The notes beneath the pieces were generated by a model, which searched no databases, was not told the origin of the DNA, and saw only the letters and a list, made by a program, of their open reading frames with translations. Shown here one piece after another: positions 9,154 to 18,200 of a stretch of 64,000 bases of DNA (its first letter is position 1; every line of letters begins with the position of its first letter). The translations under genes and the position numbers were made by a program. The DNA comes from Scytonematopsis contorta HA4267-MV1. Lineage in GTDB: Bacteria; Cyanobacteriota; Cyanobacteriia; Cyanobacteriales; Nostocaceae. Location of the stretch: contig JAHHIC010000057.1 of the NCBI GenBank assembly GCA_019359035.1, positions 62,001 through 126,000 of the forward strand, given 5' to 3'.

Positions 9154-10413
9154 GTGGTTACCCTGACGCTGTTAGAAGCGCAACAAAAAAAACCACTGCA
9201 ACAGTGGAGTTTTGATGATGCGACATTTATCCGAGTTGGTCGGGCTACTGATAATCATGTGGTTTTGACCGATAGTTTGGTTTCGCGCCAGCATTTGGAG
9301 TTGAAAAAAATTAGTTCTGCTAATGGTGATAGTTGGCAGTTAATTAGTAAGGGCACTAATGGCACTTTTGTTAATGGCGCTTTGGTGACTCAATGTATGC
9401 TTCCAGAAAATTGTGTGGTGCAGTTGGCTAAGGGGGGACCTTTTCTAAAAATTGAATTTAATTTGGCTGGGACTTCTACTACTAAGCCGGAGATAAATTC
9501 CCCTGCTTCAAAAACATTGGTTCCAAAATCTGGGGCTGTTCCTGCTTCCATTTGCACTCACGAGAATAATCCTGCTGGTAATTTATTTTGTATCCACTGC
9601 GGTGAGCCTTTAATAGTTCAACAAACTATACGTAACTATAAGGTATTAAGAACTCTGGGACAGGGTGGTATGGGTACTACTTTCTTGGCTTGGGATAGTG
9701 CGGGTGAAATTACTGGATTGCCGCAGGTGCTGGTTTTGAAGCAAATGAATGCGGATATGGCGAAAATTGCTAAGGCACAAGAATTATTTGAGCGGGAAGC
9801 TGTTACGCTTAAATCTCTTAGCCACCCTGGTATTCCTAAATATTATGATTTTTTCTTAGAAAAAGGTAAAAAATATTTGGCTATGGAATTAATTCATGGT
9901 CAGGATTTAGAAAAACTTGTTTATATAAAAGGTCCAGTGACACCTCGACAGGCAATTGACTGGATGATACAAACTTGCGATATTTTAAGTTATCTCCATA
10001 GTAAACAACCACCGCTTATCCATCGCGATATCAAGCCTGCCAATTTGATGATGCGAAATGCTAACAATAGTATTGCTGTGCTGGATTTTGGCGCGGTGAA
10101 AGAAATTGGTACGGCTCCGGGCACTCGTATTGGTGCTGAAGGATACTGCGCTCCTGAACAGGAAAGGGGGCAACCTCTTACTCAATCAGATTTATATGCT
10201 ATTGGACCGACGTTGATTTTTTTACTTAGCGGCGAAAATCCTTTTAAGTTTTATCGTCAACGGGGTGGGAGTTATAGGTTTGATGTTGGTGTCATTCCTA
10301 CTATTAGTTCTGGATTAAAGGAAGTTATTGACCGGGTAACGCAACCTCTTCCTAAGGATAGGTATCAGACTGCTGGGGAGTTGTCTAATGCTTTAGCTAA
10401 GGTGAATTCGTAG
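9154..10413 (+). CDS. FHA-domain Ser/Thr protein kinase with zinc ribbon
   Basis: The 419-aa protein starts with an FHA domain (about 5-105: VGRATDNHVVL, SRQHLEL, NGTFVNG) that should bind phosphothreonine. A zinc ribbon follows (CTHENNPAGNLFCIHC, near 133-150) and then a protein kinase domain (about 160-415). Key kinase residues are present: glycine loop GQGGMGTTF, VLKQM lysine, FEREAV glutamate, HRDIKPANLMM catalytic loop, LDFG, and APEQ. It should be catalytically active and soluble. Start is GTG at 9154, directly after the heptamer array; no strong ribosome-binding site is visible because the array occupies that position. Probably co-transcribed with the PP2C gene. Confidence 0.9.
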   Translation: MVTLTLLEAQQKKPLQQWSFDDATFIRVGRATDNHVVLTDSLVSRQHLELKKISSANGDSWQLISKGTNGTFVNGALVTQCMLPENCVVQLAKGGPFLKIEFNLAGTSTTKPEINSPASKTLVPKSGAVPASICTHENNPAGNLFCIHCGEPLIVQQTIRNYKVLRTLGQGGMGTTFLAWDSAGEITGLPQVLVLKQMNADMAKIAKAQELFEREAVTLKSLSHPGIPKYYDFFLEKGKKYLAMELIHGQDLEKLVYIKGPVTPRQAIDWMIQTCDILSYLHSKQPPLIHRDIKPANLMMRNANNSIAVLDFGAVKEIGTAPGTRIGAEGYCAPEQERGQPLTQSDLYAIGPTLIFLLSGENPFKFYRQRGGSYRFDVGVIPTISSGLKEVIDRVTQPLPKDRYQTAGELSNALAKVNS

Positions 10414-10414
10414 G

Positions 10415-10440
10415 TTGGGTCTCGCAAAGCCTCGACCCAA
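10415..10440. terminator. Hairpin after the FHA-kinase gene
   Basis: TTGGGTC and GACCCAA form a 7-bp stem around a loop containing TCGCAAAGC, starting two bases after the kinase stop codon. No T-run follows, so it may be a structural 3' end rather than a classical intrinsic terminator. Confidence 0.55.
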
Positions 10441-10457
10441 CATTCCAGGCGTCTGTC

Positions 10458-10735
10458 GTGTTTTCTTGTTGGGGTTTTTTATTGGAGTTTTTGTTGGGAA
10501 TTTTTTGTTGGGGTTTTTATTGGGATTTTTTGTTGGGGTCTTTATTAGGGTTTTTGTTGGGATTTTTTGTTGGGGTCTTTATTAGGGTTTTTGTTGGAAT
10601 CTTTTGTTGGGGTTTTTGTTGGGGTTTTTGTTGGGGTCTTTATTGGGGTCTTTATTGGAATCTTTTGTTGGGGTTTTTATTGGAATCTTTTGTTGGGGTT
10701 TTTGTTGGGCGGGCAGGGATGCCCACCCCACAAGA
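10458..10735 (+). repeat. Composite repeat copy 1: 12-bp T/G array plus conserved GGGCGGGCA hairpin module
   Basis: About twenty degenerate units of 12-13 bases (TTTTTGTTGGGG and TCTTTATTGGGG variants) run from 10458 to about 10706. They are followed directly by the module GGGCGGGCA-GGGA-TGCCCACCCC then ACAAGA (10707-10735). The module forms a hairpin, GGG-GGGCA pairing with TGCCC-CCC across one mismatch. The module recurs at 13381 and 55564, each time after a different tandem array. The ORFs listed here (LLGFLLGF-type proteins) are translations of the array and not genes. Confidence 0.85.
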
Positions 10736-10739
10736 ATAA

Positions 10740-11112
10740 GTTTATCTAGAAGTGTAATGCATTCCGAATTTGCATGGATGGTGCTTATGCCTCTAAACCA
10801 TGCTGGAATGCTCGCTTATTACAGTAAGCAAGTAACGGCGCAGTTACAATAAGCAAATAAAGAATTGTTCACTAATGAATTACTACCCTCTTGTGGGGTG
10901 TAATTTCTTTACGCCTATTACTATAGACGCCTATTAGAAGTAATGAATATAAATATCCATTAAAGGGCATATCTATAACCCATCACCACAAAAAGTAATT
11001 GGACTTTCTTTTATTTGCAAATCCCTGATAGCGCAATTGCAATAAGCGAACTGCTGCTGATGTATTCACATAAACAGGATACTTCCATACAGAAGGGTTA
11101 TGCGCGATTGAT
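10740..11112. other. Gene-free stretch, nothing recognised
   Basis: I see no convincing gene or RNA. The plus-strand ORF at 11015-11314 overlaps the small minus-strand gene and looks like its shadow. Confidence 0.5.
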
Positions 11113-11331
11113 TTATTCTTCGTCCCATGCTTCTACAGATAAGAGTTCGCTAACTGGGTCTTGCATTGTAAAACCAAATTCAAATAATTCAGCTTTCCAA
11201 TACTGCCAGTCGTTACCAAATAGCAATGCTATTTTCCAAATGCTGTCGCTGGGTTTGATGATTTGTGATTCAACGAGTGATTGCACATTACGCTGCAATT
11301 TCACCATTGGGTGAGCAACTTTCTGAGTCAT
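11113..11331 (-). CDS. Small hypothetical protein (72 aa)
   Basis: The peptide has natural-looking composition and amphipathic pattern, with motifs SIWKIALLFGNDWQYWKAEL and GFTMQDPVSELLSVEAWDEE, and ends in an acidic tail. It has no signal peptide or membrane segment. I do not recognise a family, although it reads like a conserved small cyanobacterial protein. The overlapping plus-strand ORF has poorer composition. It lies alone in a repeat-rich region, and the sequence upstream on the same strand (to 11661) contains short coding-like pieces that do not join into one frame. Confidence 0.55.
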   Translation of the reverse strand: MTQKVAHPMVKLQRNVQSLVESQIIKPSDSIWKIALLFGNDWQYWKAELFEFGFTMQDPVSELLSVEAWDEE

Positions 11332-11538
11332 AACCTCGATTAGTTTCAGATAAAATTTGGTAAATGCTTAATCAAAACTGCTTTCCGTTTTGAATCAATT
11401 GCCGATACGTAGAGTTCTGTAGTTTGGCAAAGAAGAGTCTTACCTTTACTACTATACCATAACAGACTCGACGAGTTGGTGTGTGATTTGGTTTTGTTCG
11501 GTAATTACCACCAAGCCAACCAAACTTCAGAGTAGCAG

Positions 11539-11661
11539 TTATTGTTGACGTTTAACTAAAAAGCTAATAGTCTTGCTACCTGGATTTTTTACAAGCGTTG
11601 AAACTGCTTGTACAATCCCACCTGTTGCTGCTGTTGTTGGCGTTATTTCTAACAAACCCAT
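11539..11661 (-). CDS. Possible 40-aa small protein
   Basis: This ORF is too short for the track. It begins MGLLEITPTTAATGGIVQAV and ends SFLVKRQQ before TAA. The centre is an uncharged, Gly/Ala/Thr-rich segment and the end is basic, which would suit a membrane-active or export-targeted small peptide. There is no obvious ribosome-binding site. Further downstream on the same strand are short coding-like stretches (ITEQNQITHQLVESVMV; SAIDSKRKAVLIKHLPNF) that are out of frame with it, so the area may also be a decayed gene. Confidence 0.25.
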   Translation of the reverse strand: MGLLEITPTTAATGGIVQAVSTLVKNPGSKTISFLVKRQQ

Positions 11662-12110
11662 ATAAAAAGGGGTTTATGATTGATTTTTCAGGTAAAGGGT
11701 GAATTTGTAGATACCTATAAATGTTCACCTTTTATATTGAAACTCTATCACAGAATATCGCAAACATGTGTATTTCTACAAAAAGACGATGATTTTTTAG
11801 GAAAACTTAAGAATTCCTACTACTATTTTGGATGTTGTGTAAAGATGCATCTGTCTGTTGAGGTATTTTTGCTGCACCCTTACTGAAGTGGAATGTAGCG
11901 TCTTTATCTTACAAAGGCAAGTCTAGCACCCTTGATTCAGATTGAGTATCCGAAAAAATACCAAAGTCATACTAATTTATGACAACTATCTAGAGTCTGA
12001 ATTGGATTTGTAGTCTAAGCATCAAAATGTAGAGAGGTTATATGTAGAGACTCAACATGTAACGTCTCCCGATTCTATGTGTAGTCTTAGTGTCAAAATG
12101 TAGAAGTTTT
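11662..12110. other. Gene-free stretch with degenerate palindrome copies
   Basis: The plus-strand ORF at 11680-11886 has unusual composition (C, F, Y rich) and no family resemblance, so I do not call it. Near 12030-12110 there are partial copies of the GTAGAGACGTTAC palindrome family. Otherwise I see nothing. Confidence 0.45.
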
Positions 12111-12112
12111 AT

Positions 12113-12163
12113 ATGTAGAGACGTTACGCCAAAAAAGACGTTACATGTAACGTCTCTACATTT
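12113..12163. repeat. GTAGAGACGTTAC palindrome, copy downstream of the Rpn-like gene
   Basis: The left arm GTAGAGACGTTAC is followed by an A-rich spacer and a second self-complementary piece GACGTTACATGTAACGTC, ending TCTACA. It lies just beyond the 3' end of the leftward Rpn-type gene and could serve as its terminator. Other family members are at 23919, 27219, 33805, 38065 and 43240-43457. Confidence 0.75.
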
Positions 12164-13033
12164 TTATAGGGTTTGCTGCAATTCCTCGATTGTATTTACG
12201 GTGAGAATATTTTGAATTATTTCATTTAAAGTCTCTAAATCGGATATTTGAGCTATTTGCGGCATTAACTGCAGTCCGTCGCTGCCAAATTTGACTCTCA
12301 ACATCGTTTCAATGTTTGATAAGGCTTGCTCTTGTCGTCCTTGTTCTTTTCCACGTGCTTCTCCACTTAATTCTCCTTCTCTTAAAATTTCTTTATACCA
12401 AGGCGATTCGCGTAATACGGTCATATCCCACCTCATGATTTCTTGTACTAATGCGCTATCTATCACAAACGTAGCAAAAAATGCCAAAACTGTTTCGAGC
12501 TCTTCTAATTGGTTTTCTGTACGTATAATTTGTAGTGCCTCTCTTATTGTAGATTCGTCCTCTCCTCCTTTGAGTATGGGTACGAATGGGAGTAATGATG
12601 TAAGTTGTTGCTGGAAGGCTACATTTACGTCGATTTCCCAAAGGTTTATTACGCGATAGTCTTGACGCGCTTGTAATCCGGCAATACTTGATGCGTATTG
12701 TGTGGGTATTGTTGTATCGCTATTTTTGAGAATATTAATAAGTACTGGGTATACGAGTAAATTATATTTCTCTTCTGCTAGCGCGGCATAAGAACGTATT
12801 CTACGCGGTAGAGTGCTTTTGTAGCGTAATTGTACTTCGTTGAGAAGTAAAAATTCTCGGTATTGGGGACTTTCTACGCGGATTAAAACGTCACTTTGTC
12901 GAGTTATCCATTGAAATTCTGGGTTAAGAATTTCACCTGCAACTATGTCTGGAATTTGTGTTACCCATCTTGCCAAATTATTTGGTGCTAGGCTTATTAA
13001 CCTTTTTGTGCTTACATCTGCGGGTTTTGTCAT
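12164..13033 (-). CDS. Rpn-family (PD-(D/E)XK-like) recombination-promoting nuclease / putative transposase
   Basis: The 289-aa protein matches the cyanobacterial Rpn-like family with a C-terminal DUF4351-type region. Typical elements are SDVLIRVESPQYREFLLLNEVQLRYK in the N-terminal half, where the acidic residues would form the nuclease site, and ESPWYKEILREGELSGEARGKEQG toward the C-terminus. Its tail (about 240-285) has the LPQIAQISDLETLNEI pattern. Family members such as E. coli RpnA promote RecA-independent recombination and have divalent-cation-dependent endonuclease activity; extending that here is inference. Such genes occur in many copies in cyanobacteria and often sit in repeat-rich DNA, as here. 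Confidence 0.8.
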   Translation of the reverse strand: MTKPADVSTKRLISLAPNNLARWVTQIPDIVAGEILNPEFQWITRQSDVLIRVESPQYREFLLLNEVQLRYKSTLPRRIRSYAALAEEKYNLLVYPVLINILKNSDTTIPTQYASSIAGLQARQDYRVINLWEIDVNVAFQQQLTSLLPFVPILKGGEDESTIREALQIIRTENQLEELETVLAFFATFVIDSALVQEIMRWDMTVLRESPWYKEILREGELSGEARGKEQGRQEQALSNIETMLRVKFGSDGLQLMPQIAQISDLETLNEIIQNILTVNTIEELQQTL

Positions 13034-13261
13034 AATGTGTAGACGCGACGAATTTTAGTATTTTATTGTTATTTCTAATGTTTGAATAAGAAGAAATTTT
13101 AATTCTTTTTAGAGAGAGTTTTTATTCGTTTTGATGTAATATTTATGAGTTAAAACTAATACAAAATGATATTTGTAAGCTTTATTCGCTGCTTGGATTT
13201 GTGTATCAATTTTATAGCCAGCAAACAGTAGCTGAGAATTTACAGCGGATTTCGAGTGATT

Positions 13262-13408
13262 GAACTACAATCGGGCAATCGTGTGGTTCGGACAATCAGG
13301 CTATCAGGCAATCGTCTGCTTCGAGCAATCGGGCAATCGTGTGGTTCGGACTATCGGGCTATCAGACTATCGGACTATGAGGCGGGCAAGGATGCCCACC
13401 CCACAAGA
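13262..13408 (+). repeat. Composite repeat copy 2: 8-bp CAATCGGG array plus GGCGGGCA hairpin module
   Basis: Units of the form CAATCGGG or CTATCGGA are interspersed with a repeated GTGTGGTTCGGA segment. They run from 13262 to 13380, where the module GGCGGGCA-AGGA-TGCCCACCCC-ACAAGAG begins. The module differs from copies 1 and 3 by one base in the loop. The listed ORF 13256-13507 is an artefact of this array. Confidence 0.85.
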
Positions 13409-13656
13409 GTTGTTGTAATACTAATGTTTTTACTTAGCTTTGCTTGTACGTTAATAAGGCGTACGCTCGCACACGTAGGTAATACTCTAAAATATTTAAA
13501 TAATTAAAGTAAGTATTATCACTTAAAATAGGCTTTTCTGAGATTAACAGTAAAAATTTTGCTTGTGGGTGATAGTTACTAGGTGTTGCCTGGGTATTCT
13601 ATAAACGAGAGTTGATTTTCGCTCTGGAATACGGTAACTACAGTCAAGGGTGAGAG
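13409..13656. other. Leader region of the TPR gene; nothing else recognised
   Basis: About 250 bases contain no ORF of note. A TATAAA-like box near 13600 could be the -10 element for the TPR gene at 13657, but no matching -35 is clear. Confidence 0.35.
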
Positions 13657-14067
13657 ATGGCTAGTTCTGAAAAAGAATACATGGAGGCTCGGTCTAAAAA
13701 GCTACAGCAGCGGCAAAAAATTGTGGGTTTTGTGTCGATTGTATCTTTTTTTGGCTCTACGGCGTTTGCGGCGGTTCCAATTATCCAACAAGCTACTCAA
13801 AATTTGAAGCCAGCAGCAACAGTTGTTTCGGCTGAATCTGTTTTGCGGCAACGAGAGCAGGGTTTTGAGGCGGTTCTGCAACGGGAGCCTGAGAATAAAA
13901 CAGCACTTGAAGGTTTGGTAGATGTACGGTTACAACAGAGGGATGGTAAAGGAGCTATTGAACTTTTGGAAAAGTTGGTGAAAACAAATCCTGATAAACC
14001 TGAATATAAAGCGATGCTGGAGAAGCTGAAAAAACAAGTGGCTAGTCAAAAGGAGGTTAAAAAGTAG
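13657..14067 (+). CDS. Membrane-anchored TPR-like protein
   Basis: The 136-aa protein has a basic, helical N-terminus ([15 protein letters not shown]), one membrane segment at about 24-42 ([22 protein letters not shown]) and a soluble tail. The tail has the tetratricopeptide pattern: [42 protein letters not shown]. One and a half repeats are visible. It probably serves as a small membrane-tethered adaptor, a common cyanobacterial type of unknown specific role. ATG at 13657 is preceded by a purine-rich GGGTGAGAG that can act as ribosome-binding site. Confidence 0.75.
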   Translation: MASSEKEYMEARSKKLQQRQKIVGFVSIVSFFGSTAFAAVPIIQQATQNLKPAATVVSAESVLRQREQGFEAVLQREPENKTALEGLVDVRLQQRDGKGAIELLEKLVKTNPDKPEYKAMLEKLKKQVASQKEVKK

Positions 14068-14127
14068 CTAGCAGATAGTCAATATATCAAGACTTTTTTG
14101 ATTGAAACTACTAGCTAGATGCTCTGA

Positions 14128-15099
14128 TTAATTCAAACGGTGGCGAATATTAGCGACTATAGGAAGAGAATCGAGTCCACGTTCGACTAATTCAGGAATT
14201 TGGGACAAACTACTAATGATTTCTTTGGCAAAATTGTATTTTTCATCGTCACCGTGATTTACGGTTAAGTATTCAAGTAGTTCTAAAGCATAGTCTGGGA
14301 AGTCGAGTACATCAGCAATACAAGCTAATTTTAAGATATTTGATGGAGTCTGGAACGATGATGTCATATCTTCTTTAATTAAATCACGAAAGTATAAAGC
14401 ATCAGCCCAAAGTAATTGACCATTTCTATTTGGAGAATAAATTGGCGAATTAGCACGAGGATATCTACTTAAACCAATCAGGTCAAATAGAGAGAATTTG
14501 TTTTTCCTCATGAAAAAATCTACATCAGAAAATAAAGGTTGATTTACATATAACGGGGAAAATTCTACTTCAGTTTGAACAGCTAAAACACTACGTTGTA
14601 ATAATTGTGATGCACCTTCTAAAATATGTAAATCTGCCCCTTGAACATCTATTTGCAAAAAATCTATTGTTTGTATTCCTTCTTTCTGACAATAACTGTC
14701 TAAGGTTGTAGTTTCTATCTCGATAGTGTAATCAACACTAAAAGCATCTCCAAGAAACTGGAATCTCTCTAACAAAGCAAAATTCGGTGCATATAGTGAC
14801 GTACAACCTAAGAATTTCGTTACATATAATGGATATGAACCAATAGAATTATTTAGTGCAATAGGAATATGTTTTTCCTACCAATTTACCTGTCTTACTG
14901 CTAAATTTTCATTTGCTGAATCACAAGCATCAGTATCAACTTCAAAACCATAAATCGTTAGATTGGGGGCTAGTTTAACCCATCTGCCAGAGCAATAATC
15001 ATCTTCACTTGAAATTTTACGCGAACCTACAATACCAATAGTAATATTAACTTGTTCTAGCTTACCGTTGGCCTTGATAAATGGAATAAACAAAGACAT
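14128..15099 (-). pseudogene. FkbM-family methyltransferase interrupted by an in-frame amber codon
   Basis: The ORF track splits this into 14878-15099 and 14128-14775, but both are in the same frame and the translation runs through a single TAG at 14878-14880 (QVNW*EKHIPIALNNSIG). The joined 323-residue product reads as an FkbM methyltransferase: WVKLAPNLTIYGFEVDTDAC, then IDFLQIDVQGADLHILEGA. The segment between the two ORFs is fully coding, so one base change (for example CAG or GAG to TAG) explains the break. It may be a recent pseudogene or a sequencing error; readthrough cannot be excluded. It is divergent from the large glycosyltransferase gene, which carries its own FkbM domain. Confidence 0.85.
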
Positions 15100-15293
15100 C
15101 CCATTTTTCCTTTACATATTGTTTTTATATTAAAGCATAATTTTTTTTGTATAATGACATTATTAATTTAAAATGTTAAAACAGATTTAATAACTTTTTT
15201 TAATAGACTGGATAGCAAGCTTTTCATCATAACTAAAGCTAGGTTAAAATTTTTATCTAATAAACAAGAGATAACTAAATAGAGGACTATTTT

Positions 15294-18200
15294 ATGGACA
15301 GTAAAATTTTAAGTTCAGAACTCAATCATCTTATTCCTGCGGAGATTAAAAACGATGAACTCTACAATATTCTTAATAGAATTGCAACAAAAGAAAATAT
15401 TAAAACATTTTTAGAAATAGGCTCCTCTTCCGGAGAGGGAAGTACTGAAGCTTTGGTCACCGGACTTAGGCAAAATAAAAATCAGCCAATGTTGTTTTGC
15501 ATGGAGATTTCAACCACTAGATTTGCGGCTCTTCAGAAAAACTACGAGAATGATAGTTTTGTTAAGTGCTACAACGTGTCATCAGTTTCCTTGGATAAGT
15601 TTCCAAATGAAAAGGAAATCGTTAATTTTTACACAAGCAATCAAACCAATTTAAATCTTTATCCACTAACTCAGGTTCTTGGCTGGCTACAACAGGATAT
15701 TGATTATGTTAAAAACTCTGGTGTCACAGTTAATGGTATTAAAAAAATTAAAGAGGATAATAATATTGATGATTTCGATTTTGTTTTAATTGATGGTTCT
15801 GAATTTACTGGCTTTGCGGAGCTAGAAGAAGTCTACGGAGCTAAATTTATTTGTCTTGATGATATCAATACATTTAAAAATTATCAAAATCATTATAAAC
15901 TTTTATCCGATACAAACTACGTTAAAATTGCCGAAAATCGTTTCTTGCGTAATGGATATTCTATATTCCAGAAAGTTAATAATATAGATAGTTATTTCTT
16001 TAATACCGAAACGACAGAACAGCTTCTTCTGAGTAAACTCATTAGACCAGGAATGACAGTTTTTGATGTGGGTGCTAACATCGGAGACTACTCAATTTTA
16101 TTGAGTAAGCTAGTTCGCGATTCTGGAAAAGTATATTCATTTGAGCCAACATCAAATATTTTTAATCAATTGCAGCAACGATTGTCTCAATCTAAGTGTA
16201 ATAATGTTAACGCATTTTCATTCGCGATTTATTCAGAAAATACACAAATAGAGTTTAATCAATTCCCTGAAGAATACTCAGCTTGGAACAGCCTTGGGAA
16301 ACCGGAAATGCTAAACCCAAATGGTTCCGGAGAATATGTGCCAATCGTCAATAGCGAGATTGTTAAGGCAATCAGTCTTGATTCATTTTGTGAAGAACAT
16401 GATATTAAAACTATTGATTATTTAAAAATTGATGTCGAAGGAGCAGAAAGTGATGTATTGCAAGGAACAACTAAATTACTAAGTAAAAAAGCCATTCAAT
16501 TTATTCAATTTGAAATTTCCCAAAAAATGTTGGAAGGATTCAATCGTAGTGCAAAATCAACTTTTGATATTTTGAAAAATAATGGATACGAATGTCACCG
16601 TATAACCAGAAATGGAGAAATAGGAGAGAAAATTTACGATTCTAATTCGTTTTATGAAAATTATATTGCTTTTCCTTCATTGCCTATTAACTTTTTTACA
16701 ATTGTTTTAAACGGTGAGCCTTTTATCCGCTATCATATTGACGTGTTTAAACAATTACCTTTTAAATGGCATTGGCATATTGTTGAAGGAGTGGCAGATT
16801 TAAAGCATGATACTGCATGGAGTGTTAGGCTGGGTGGATATGTTAGTGATGAGATTCATCGTAATGGACACAGCTATGATAGTACCAAAGAATATTTAGA
16901 TGAGCTAGCGCAGTTGTATCCTGATCACATTACAATTTACCGCAAGCCAGAGGGAATTTTTTGGGATGGAAAGCGAGAAATGGTGAATGCACCATTGGTA
17001 AACATTCAAGAAGAATGCTTACTATGGCAAGTAGATGTAGATGAACTTTGGACTGTTGAACAGGTTTGCACTACAAGACAAATATTTATTAATAATCCGG
17101 AAAAAACTGCAGCTTTCTACTGGTGCTGGTATTTTGTCGGGGAGAATTTGGTAATTAGCACTCGTAACTGTTATGCACAAAATCCTCAACAAGAGTGGTT
17201 GCGTACTTGGAAATTTAAACCTGGAGCATTCTGGGCTGCACATGAACCTCCGCTGCTAGTTGAAAGTTTACCAGATGGTAAATTGAAAAATATTGCAGCC
17301 GAAAACCCATTTTCACACGATGAAACTGAACAATTTAATTTAATTTTTCAGCATTTTGCCTATGTCACTTCAGAGCAATTGTGCTTTAAAGAGCAATATT
17401 ACGGTTATCAAAATGCTGTTTCACAATGGCAAGAGTTACAAAAACAAACTAAATTTCCGGTGTGTTTACGTGAATACTTTGCTTGGGTGGCTGATAATAC
17501 TCAGGTCGATACTGCCAATTCAATGGGTATAGTGCCAATTGCACAAAGGAATTTTCAGAGCAATCAATGGCGCTTTTTACGAGCAGATGAAATACCCAAT
17601 AAACTAAAAAAAATACCAATAGTTATAGTAGATGGTGTGTTTTTTCAATTGTATCAAACTGGTATTGCTCGTGTTTGGAAATCTTTACTAGAAGAATGGG
17701 CTAATAACTGCTTTGCTCAACATATTATTGTACTTGACCGTGCGGGAACTGCCCCTAAAATTCCTGGCATTAGGTATTGTACCGTACCAGCCTATGATTA
17801 TAATAATACTGATGCTGACAGAGCAATGCTGCAACAAGTTTGTGATGCAGAAGAAGCAAATGTCTTTATTTCTTCTTATTACACAACACCAATTACAACT
17901 CCTTCAGTTTTCTTAGCGTATGATATGATTCCCGAGGTTATGGGATGGGATATGAGAAATTCCATGTGGCAAGAAAAACATCGAGCTATTCAACAGGCCT
18001 CTTCTCATATGGCAATTTCACAAAATACATCTCGAGATTTGGTAAAGTATTTTCCTGATATTCCTTTGGGGTCTGTTAGCGTTGCTTATTGCGGAGTTCA
18101 AAGTATTTTTTCCCCCGTAGATTCAGAACAAATTACTGCTTTTAAAAGCAAGTACGGTATTAACAAACCTTACTTCATTTTGGTGGGTGGTGGTAGTGGT

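Noticed and set aside
10458-10852. Three overlapping ORFs encoding LLGFLLGF-type hydrophobic proteins
   Set aside because: They are translations of a T/G-rich 12-bp tandem array in all three frames, not a gene.
11680-11886. 68-aa ORF rich in Cys, Phe and Tyr
   Set aside because: No ribosome-binding site, no conserved-looking pattern, and in repeat-rich non-coding DNA.
13256-13507. 83-aa ORF over the CAATCGGG array
   Set aside because: It consists of array codons plus the hairpin module and has no natural protein character.
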